A stretch of DNA of 8,173 nucleotides, from assembly GCA_900546675.1 (NCBI GenBank), contig URDQ01000072.1:1-8173 (forward strand), read 5' to 3'. The notes beneath the pieces were generated by a model. It did no database searches and was not told the origin of the DNA. It saw only the letters and a list, made by a program, of their open reading frames with translations. Within the stretch, counting starts at the first letter, position 1; every line of letters begins with the position of its first letter. Shown piece after piece: positions 1 to 5,014 of this stretch. The stretch comes from an uncultured Porphyromonas sp. (lineage in GTDB: Bacteria; Bacteroidota; Bacteroidia; Bacteroidales; Porphyromonadaceae). The translations under genes were made by a program, and so were the position numbers.

Positions 1-13
1 GAAGTTTTTTTCC

Positions 14-21
14 TACATTTG
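14..21 (+). promoter_or_regulatory. possible second upstream -7 element
   Basis: TACATTTG matches the TAnnTTTG -7 consensus. Its -33 partner would lie before the start of the window, so it cannot be tested here. If real, it would give nspC a second transcript with a leader of about 100 bases. A single 8-base motif of this degeneracy also occurs by chance a few times in 8 kb. Confidence 0.2.
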
Positions 22-77
22 TAAGTGTGTTGCACTTGACACTGGAATGTGCGCTAGAGCGTGTAGGTCGTGCGCTT

Positions 78-109
78 TTTGGTGCTACTCTTGCTATTTA
101 GTACCTTTG
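78..109 (+). promoter_or_regulatory. Bacteroidota-type promoter for nspC
   Basis: TTTG at 78-81 (the -33 element) is followed by 20 bases and TACCTTTG at 102-109, an exact match to the Bacteroidota -7 consensus TAnnTTTG. Spacing and order fit the family rule for the primary sigma factor. Transcription would begin near 115-117. That leaves only about 10 bases before the ATG at 126 and about 34 before the ATG at 150, which bears on the choice of nspC start. Confidence 0.7.
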
Positions 110-125
110 CAAGAGATTAAGTACT

Positions 126-1292
126 ATGCTCCGTATGCAACCCCACAAGATGACCACACCCTACTACCTCCTAGAGGAGTCTCTCCTGAGACGTAACCTC
201 GAGCTGATACGATCCGTAGCAGAGCGGGCGGGCGTGGAGATTATCTTAGCCTTCAAGGCGTACGCCCTCTGGCGTACCTTCCCTATATTTAAGGAGTACA
301 TTCACGCCAGCACGGCTAGTTCGCCGTGGGAGGCTCGCCTAGGCTACGAGGAGATGGGAGCTCCCGTACACGCCTACACACCAGCTTACAGCGAGGACAA
401 TATCACGGACTTCGTACGCTACAGCAGTCACATCACGCTCAATTCGCCCACCCAGTGGCAGCGCTTCGGGCCTGCCTCGCCTTACGCCGCCGAGCACATC
501 TCTTATGGTCTACGACTAAACTTAGCCTATTCGCCTGTCAAAACGGAGATCTACAACCCCGCTATGCCAGGGACACGCTTCGGCGTGAGTGCCGAGACAT
601 TGCGACAAATGGAGCAAGACGGTGCTTTGACAGGACTAGAAGGTGTGCATTTGCACGTTCTTTGCGAGGGTGATGATGAGCAACTGGAGTTAGTACTAGA
701 GCGTCTCGAGGAGCGCTTTGGCTTTATCCTAGATAAGGTGCAGTGGCTCAACCTCGGGGGCGGACACTTAATGACGCATCGGGAGTACGATACGGAGCAT
801 CTGGTGTCGCTGCTACGAGCTTTCCGTGAGCGCCACCCGAACCTGCGAATTATTATGGAGCCAGGCAGTGCTTTCGCTTGGCAGACGGGCGACCTCTACG
901 CTCAGGTGGTGGACATTGTGACCAACGATGGCATCAAGACGGCGATTATGAACGTCTCCTTCGCCTGTCATATGCCAGATTGTCTCGAGATGCCTTATCA
1001 TCCAGTCGTAGAGGGTGCGACACAGTGCGACACGCACGAGGCTGGCACGCACAGCTACCGCCTAGGGGGCAACAGCTGTCTGAGTGGCGACTATATGGGC
1101 TACTGGACCTTTGACCATCCGCTGGAGATCGGTGAGACGCTCGTCCTCAAAGATATGCTACACTACACGACAGTCAAGACGAACATGTTCAACGGCGTAC
1201 AGCATCCCGCCATCACACTTCGTCATCTTGACGGTTCGGTGGAGACGCTCCGTAGCTTTGACTATTCAGACTACAAGTCTCGCATGGACTAA
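126..1292 (+). CDS. nspC: carboxynorspermidine/carboxyspermidine decarboxylase
   Basis: PLP-dependent decarboxylase of the alanine-racemase-fold (fold type III) group. It removes CO2 from carboxynorspermidine or carboxyspermidine in the cytoplasm, the last step of the aspartate-semialdehyde route to norspermidine or spermidine. Visible marks are the PLP lysine in ILAFKAYALW (K44), the HVLCEGD segment (177-183), the phosphate-binding LNLGGGH (208-214), EPGSAF (245-250), the CHMPDCLEMPY active-site segment (281-291) and GGNSCLSGD (314-322). In Bacteroidota this pathway normally makes spermidine, so carboxyspermidine is the likelier substrate (inference). The partner dehydrogenase is not in the window. 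In-frame ATGs lie at 126, 135 and 150. The one at 150 (MTTPYYLL, 380 residues) fits homologue N-termini and the mapped promoter better, so the true start may be 150. ftsY follows after 29 bases with no terminator. Confidence 0.93.
   Translation: MLRMQPHKMTTPYYLLEESLLRRNLELIRSVAERAGVEIILAFKAYALWRTFPIFKEYIHASTASSPWEARLGYEEMGAPVHAYTPAYSEDNITDFVRYSSHITLNSPTQWQRFGPASPYAAEHISYGLRLNLAYSPVKTEIYNPAMPGTRFGVSAETLRQMEQDGALTGLEGVHLHVLCEGDDEQLELVLERLEERFGFILDKVQWLNLGGGHLMTHREYDTEHLVSLLRAFRERHPNLRIIMEPGSAFAWQTGDLYAQVVDIVTNDGIKTAIMNVSFACHMPDCLEMPYHPVVEGATQCDTHEAGTHSYRLGGNSCLSGDYMGYWTFDHPLEIGETLVLKDMLHYTTVKTNMFNGVQHPAITLRHLDGSVETLRSFDYSDYKSRMD
1253..1260 (+). promoter_or_regulatory. weak candidate -7 element for ftsY
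   Basis: TAGCTTTG inside the 3' end of nspC matches TAnnTTTG, and TTG at 1228-1230 lies 22 bases upstream as a poor -33 element. It would start a transcript about 55 bases before the ftsY ATG. The match lies in coding sequence and may be chance. ftsY can equally be read from the nspC promoter. Confidence 0.22.
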
Positions 1293-1321
1293 TCATTAAA
1301 CCTAAAGTAAAGAGACCAACT

Positions 1322-2281
1322 ATGGGACTATTCGGACTATTCTCAAAGAAGAAAAAAGAGACACTCGACACAGGTCTAGAAAAGAGCAAGACCTCTATGG
1401 TAGACAAGCTGACTCGTGCCGTAGCTGGCAAGAGCAAGGTCGATGATGAGATCCTCGACGACCTAGAGGATATACTCGTGACGAGTGATGTGGGTGTGGA
1501 CACAACGCTCAAGATCATCAAGCGCATCGAGGAGCGTGTGGCTCGAGACAAGTATGTCAGCACGAGCGAGCTCAAAGGCATCCTACGTGACGAAGTTGCC
1601 GCTCTCCTTGCGGAGAATGGCACGACCGATGGGGAGAGCTTCACACTCCCTGCAGATGCGCACCCTTATGTGATTATGGTCGTTGGGGTCAATGGTGTGG
1701 GCAAGACAACCACCATCGGTAAGCTCGCCTATCAGTTCAAGCAGCAAGGCAAGCGCATCGTACTAGGCGCTGCTGACACCTTCCGTGCAGCCGCTATCGA
1801 GCAGCTAGAGATCTGGGGAGAGCGAGTCGGTGTGCCAGTTGTCAAGCAGAAGATGGGTTCAGATCCCGCCTCGGTAGCTTTCGACACGCTTCAGTCAGCT
1901 GTGGCGCAGGACGCCGATGTAGTCATCATCGATACGGCTGGTCGTCTACACAACCAAGTGAGCCTGATGAATGAGCTCTCTAAAATCAAGCGTGTTATGG
2001 CAAAGGTAGTCCCCGATGCCCCTCACGAGGTACTTCTCGTCCTCGACGGGTCGACGGGTCAGAATGCCTTCGAGCAGGCAAAGCAGTTTACCGCAGCCAC
2101 TGATGTCTCTGCGCTTGCCATCACGAAGCTCGACGGAACGGCAAAGGGCGGTGTCGTTATCGGCATCTCCGACCAGTTTAAGGTACCTGTCAAGTATATC
2201 GGACTAGGCGAGAAGATTGAGGACCTACAAGTCTTTCGCAAGCGGGAGTTTGTCGACTCTATCTTTGGCGATGAGCTTTAG
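1322..2281 (+). CDS. ftsY: signal recognition particle receptor FtsY
   Basis: SRP receptor GTPase at the cytoplasmic face of the inner membrane. It docks Ffh/4.5S RNA-ribosome complexes and hands nascent membrane proteins to the translocon. The 319 residues are essentially the NG domain. A short amphipathic, lysine-rich N-terminus (MGLFGLFSKKKK) leads into the N domain helices (about 25-100). The G domain has the P-loop GVNGVGKTT (122-130), DTFRAAA (152-158), DTAGR (204-208), the guanine-specificity motif TKLDG (268-272) followed by AKGG, and the closing GLGEKIEDL. The long acidic A domain of E. coli FtsY is absent, as is common outside Proteobacteria. Membrane contact therefore probably rests on the N-terminal Phe/Lys helix (inference). 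It sits 29 bases after nspC and 18 bases before the rimO ATG, consistent with one transcript. Confidence 0.97.
   Translation: MGLFGLFSKKKKETLDTGLEKSKTSMVDKLTRAVAGKSKVDDEILDDLEDILVTSDVGVDTTLKIIKRIEERVARDKYVSTSELKGILRDEVAALLAENGTTDGESFTLPADAHPYVIMVVGVNGVGKTTTIGKLAYQFKQQGKRIVLGAADTFRAAAIEQLEIWGERVGVPVVKQKMGSDPASVAFDTLQSAVAQDADVVIIDTAGRLHNQVSLMNELSKIKRVMAKVVPDAPHEVLLVLDGSTGQNAFEQAKQFTAATDVSALAITKLDGTAKGGVVIGISDQFKVPVKYIGLGEKIEDLQVFRKREFVDSIFGDEL
2260..2267 (+). promoter_or_regulatory. weak candidate -7 element for rimO
   Basis: TATCTTTG near the end of ftsY matches TAnnTTTG. An imperfect -33 (TTTCG, 2234-2238) lies 21 bases upstream. It would give a leader of roughly 27 bases before the rimO ATG at 2300. 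Its place just ahead of a gene is suggestive, but the -33 is poor and the site lies within coding sequence. Confidence 0.25.
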
Positions 2282-2299
2282 TCTAGTAGCAGCTCTGTG

Positions 2300-3631
2300 A
2301 TGATTGCCAACCAAATCGATGTCATCAGTCTAGGTTGCTCTAAGAACCTCGTTGACTCCGATGCGCTCATGCATCGGCTCGCTCAGTACGGCTACACGCT
2401 ACGACACGACCCCGAGGAGCTGACCGGCGAGATAGCCGTAGTCAACACTTGCGGCTTCATACAGGCTGCTCAAGAGGAGTCGATCAACCTGATCCTCTCC
2501 CTTATTGAGGCGAAGAAAGAGGGACGCATTCGGGCTATCTATGTGATGGGCTGCCTGGGCGAACGCTTTCGTGAGGAACTAACCGCTGAGCTCCCTGAGG
2601 TGGACAAGATCTATGGCAAGTATGACTGGAAGCAACTCATCACCGACCTAGGTCCCGCACTCAGCGCAGACGATGCGACGCCACTATCCTACCGTACGCC
2701 TCCGCCTAGCATCACGCCACGACACTACAGCTACATCAAGATCTCTGAAGGGTGCGACCGAACCTGCTCTTACTGCGCCATACCGCTCATCACTGGCCGT
2801 CATCACTCCCGTCCTATGGAAGATATCGTCCAGGAGGTCGAGGAGCGCATTCTCACAGGCTGTCGAGAGTTTCAGATCATCGCTCAGGATAGCACTTACT
2901 ATGGCGTAGACCTTTACCAAAAGCAAGCCATTGCCACCCTACTCGACCGCCTGGCTCAGGTGAATGGCGTTCACTGGCTCAGACTTCACTATGCCTATCC
3001 GAACCACTTCCCCCTCGAAGTGCTTGATGTGATGGAGAAGCATAACAACATCTGCAAGTACCTCGACCTCGCGCTCCAGCACAGCAGCAACCATATGCTT
3101 CAGCTGATGCGTCGGCAGATCACCCGTGAGGAGACTGTCTCCCTGCTAGAGCGAATCCGCGAGCAAGTGTCTGGCATAGCCCTGCGCACCACGATGATGG
3201 TAGGGCATCCAGGGGAGACGGACGAAGACTTTGCCGATCTCCTCGACTTCGTCAGCCAGATGCGCTTCGAGCGACTCGGAGCTTTCCAATATTCCCACGA
3301 GGAGGGGACCTACGCCTACAAGCATTACCAAGACGATGTCCCGCCAGAGGTCAAGCAGGAGCGGTACGATGCTCTGATGTCTCTTCAAGCGACCATCTCT
3401 GCCAGCATCAATAGCCGTAAGGTTGGCACCTCACTGGAGGTAGTCGTTGACCGTGAAGAGGAAGACTACTACGTCGGACGCACACAGTACGACTCTCCCG
3501 AGGTGGATGGCGAAGTGATCCTCAGTAGCGACAACCCGCTCCATGTCGGCTCCTTCTACCAGGCCAAGATTACAGGCGTTGAGGAGTACGACCTCATTGC
3601 GACTACATCTCCAGAGCATCTCATCCTATGA
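2300..3631 (+). CDS. rimO: ribosomal protein S12 methylthiotransferase RimO
   Basis: Radical-SAM enzyme that adds a methylthio group to the conserved aspartate of ribosomal protein S12, using two [4Fe-4S] clusters. Numbering from the ATG at 2300 gives 443 residues. The N-terminal MTTase domain opens with ISLGCSKNLVDSD and supplies cluster-binding cysteines C13, C51 (VNTCGF) and C85 (MGCLGERF). The radical-SAM CxxxCxxC motif is CDRTCSYC (152-159) in a domain of about 138-370. A C-terminal TRAM domain (about 375-440) includes YYVGRTQYDSPEVDGEV. The SLGCSKNLVDS opening marks RimO rather than the tRNA enzymes MiaB or MtaB. A GTG directly precedes the ATG (2297), so the start could be one codon earlier; I chose ATG. 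The stop TGA overlaps the next gene's ATG (ATGA, 3628-3631), implying translational coupling. Confidence 0.96.
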   Translation: MIANQIDVISLGCSKNLVDSDALMHRLAQYGYTLRHDPEELTGEIAVVNTCGFIQAAQEESINLILSLIEAKKEGRIRAIYVMGCLGERFREELTAELPEVDKIYGKYDWKQLITDLGPALSADDATPLSYRTPPPSITPRHYSYIKISEGCDRTCSYCAIPLITGRHHSRPMEDIVQEVEERILTGCREFQIIAQDSTYYGVDLYQKQAIATLLDRLAQVNGVHWLRLHYAYPNHFPLEVLDVMEKHNNICKYLDLALQHSSNHMLQLMRRQITREETVSLLERIREQVSGIALRTTMMVGHPGETDEDFADLLDFVSQMRFERLGAFQYSHEEGTYAYKHYQDDVPPEVKQERYDALMSLQATISASINSRKVGTSLEVVVDREEEDYYVGRTQYDSPEVDGEVILSSDNPLHVGSFYQAKITGVEEYDLIATTSPEHLIL

Positions 3632-4947
3632 TTACGACCGAACAGTGGATCCTCGAGGTCGCCGAGCAGAGCCAGCTGGCACGGACCACCTGCCAGCAAC
3701 TATGGAGCGACCTCTCCTCGCTGCTCATCGGGCGACTCACTCAGGGGAGTACCAGCTATATGCGCAGCGTCGGTCTCTGGTCCGCAGAGAGCCACAATGC
3801 CTTCATCGCCCTACTGCCTAGTGGAGAGCGCTACTTGATGCCTCCGAGACTCACGCCACGCATCACCAACCAAGAGCAACCGCTCTCTACAGAGGAGCTT
3901 GGCGAACTTCTTGCAAAAGGGGCGACCCAGATACCGCAGACGATCCAAAGCTTCTACAGCAGTGTCACGAAGCTCTTTGAGATGCACGAGCGACTAGGTC
4001 ATACCCTAGAGTGGGCTCCCCTAGGCACCTTCGCTCCACAGCCCATCGCAGGTGCAGGAGATCAAAGTGAGACCAGCTACGCCTTCACCCCCTCTGACGA
4101 ATTGCTCCGACAGGTCAACAAACCCTTCGAGATGTTTGCCCCCACACTGCTCAAGGAGGGCGTTCACTGGCCAGATGTCGAGGAGCACCCAGCCGAGAGC
4201 CTGGAGAAGGCTTACTCGTCCACCATCTCCAGCCGTATCGCCGAGAGTGCAGACGTACCCCAACCAGTGGCCACTCCGCCCACTTGGACGCCTCAATCTC
4301 AAGCCGAAACTCCCACTACGCCACCACCCTTCAACGAGCCAAAGGTTGAGGAGACTACTCCGCCACCTCCTCCAACTAGCGAAAGCAACAAGGCCGAAGT
4401 CCTTGCTGCCACGCCCCCACCTTATCGAAGAGAGGAGCCACAAGAGAGCAAGCCCACCACTTCAGAGCGATCGAATCGCAGGCTGTGGCTTTGGATCGTC
4501 ATCCCGCTAGTCTCTGTTCTACTAATGGCACTACTGCTGTGGTTCTTCGTCTTCGGCAGACAAGAGACGCAGAGCTCACGCACCACACCACCACCCAGCA
4601 TCACAGCACCCGTTGAGGTGGCTCCGACGATAGACACCGTCGCCAGCATTGATAGCATCGCGCCACCAGCCGATACGACCGCCCAGCCAGAGATCCTCAC
4701 CACCGTGATACTTGGCAATGGTGACTATCTAGCACGTTATGCTCGTCGCTACCTAGGTCGTGGTGAGTACTGGATTTACATCTACCTCGCCAATAAGGAG
4801 CAGATTGAAGACCCCGACAACATTCCTCTCGGCACCGAAATCAAGATACCCTCGCCCCAGAGCGTCGGCATCACTGGAGATGAAGAAACCGACCTTGCCG
4901 AGGCAAAGCGCCTCACACGTGACTACTATAGTAGCAAGTCAAGGTAA
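3628..4947 (+). CDS. tandem HU-like domain membrane protein with LysM domain
   Basis: Predicted single-pass inner-membrane protein of 439 residues. Residues 1-80 resemble a divergent HU/IHF domain: two helices, then a strand pair ending in ERYLMPPRLTPRI. Residues 85-175 form a second one (LSTEELGELLAKG ... APLGTFAPQ ... YAFTPSDELLRQVNKPF). Residues 195-283 are rich in Pro, Thr, Glu and Ser and look disordered. A hydrophobic helix spans 286-310 (LWLWIVIPLVSV...), with SNRR just before it placing the N-terminus inside. After a Pro/Thr/Ala stretch, 358-409 looks like LysM: a GNGDYLARYARRYLG start and an IPLGTEIKIPSP end. The layout fits the Bacteroidota HU-CCDC81 group, which joins HU-like domains to a peptidoglycan-binding domain (often SPOR) across the membrane. 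It could bind DNA inside and peptidoglycan outside, but DNA binding is unproven because these HU domains are divergent. It overlaps rimO by 4 bases. Confidence 0.82.
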   Translation: MITTEQWILEVAEQSQLARTTCQQLWSDLSSLLIGRLTQGSTSYMRSVGLWSAESHNAFIALLPSGERYLMPPRLTPRITNQEQPLSTEELGELLAKGATQIPQTIQSFYSSVTKLFEMHERLGHTLEWAPLGTFAPQPIAGAGDQSETSYAFTPSDELLRQVNKPFEMFAPTLLKEGVHWPDVEEHPAESLEKAYSSTISSRIAESADVPQPVATPPTWTPQSQAETPTTPPPFNEPKVEETTPPPPPTSESNKAEVLAATPPPYRREEPQESKPTTSERSNRRLWLWIVIPLVSVLLMALLLWFFVFGRQETQSSRTTPPPSITAPVEVAPTIDTVASIDSIAPPADTTAQPEILTTVILGNGDYLARYARRYLGRGEYWIYIYLANKEQIEDPDNIPLGTEIKIPSPQSVGITGDEETDLAEAKRLTRDYYSSKSR

Positions 4948-5014
4948 GTCTGTCGCATCTCCTATCCTAATTACACATACCCCTATAATACAAACCACTA
5001 AACACAGAAACAGA
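4948..5014 (+). other. intergenic leader before the LRR gene
   Basis: Sixty-seven bases separate the LysM-protein stop from the LRR-protein ATG. I see no TAnnTTTG element, no hairpin with a U-tract and no Shine-Dalgarno sequence. The A-rich run just before the ATG (AAACACAGAAACAGA) is a usual Bacteroidota translation-start context. The gene is therefore either read from upstream or has a promoter I cannot recognise. Confidence 0.4.

Noticed and set aside
36..41. TTGACA resembling a sigma-70 -35 box
   Set aside because: No TATAAT-like -10 at 16-18 bases, and Bacteroidota primary sigma factors use the TTTG/TAnnTTTG pair found nearby.
551..1644. Open frames on the minus strand over nspC and the nspC/ftsY junction
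   Set aside because: They lie opposite strongly conserved genes, have low-complexity Ser/Arg-rich translations and show no recognisable motif.
4021..4718. Open frames on both strands over the HU/LysM gene's linker and TM region
   Set aside because: They arise from the Pro/Thr-rich, GC-biased codons of the real gene. The real frame has a coherent domain order and an ATGA start overlap.
4984..4989. TATAAT before the LRR gene
   Set aside because: No -35 at the right spacing, and this hexamer is not the Bacteroidota -7 consensus.
4760..5014. Extension of the LRR frame upstream by 85 codons
   Set aside because: It would overlap the LysM-encoding end of the previous gene by 188 bases, its residues are Ser/Thr/Pro/Arg-rich shadow coding, and it would bury the clear signal peptide beginning at 5015.
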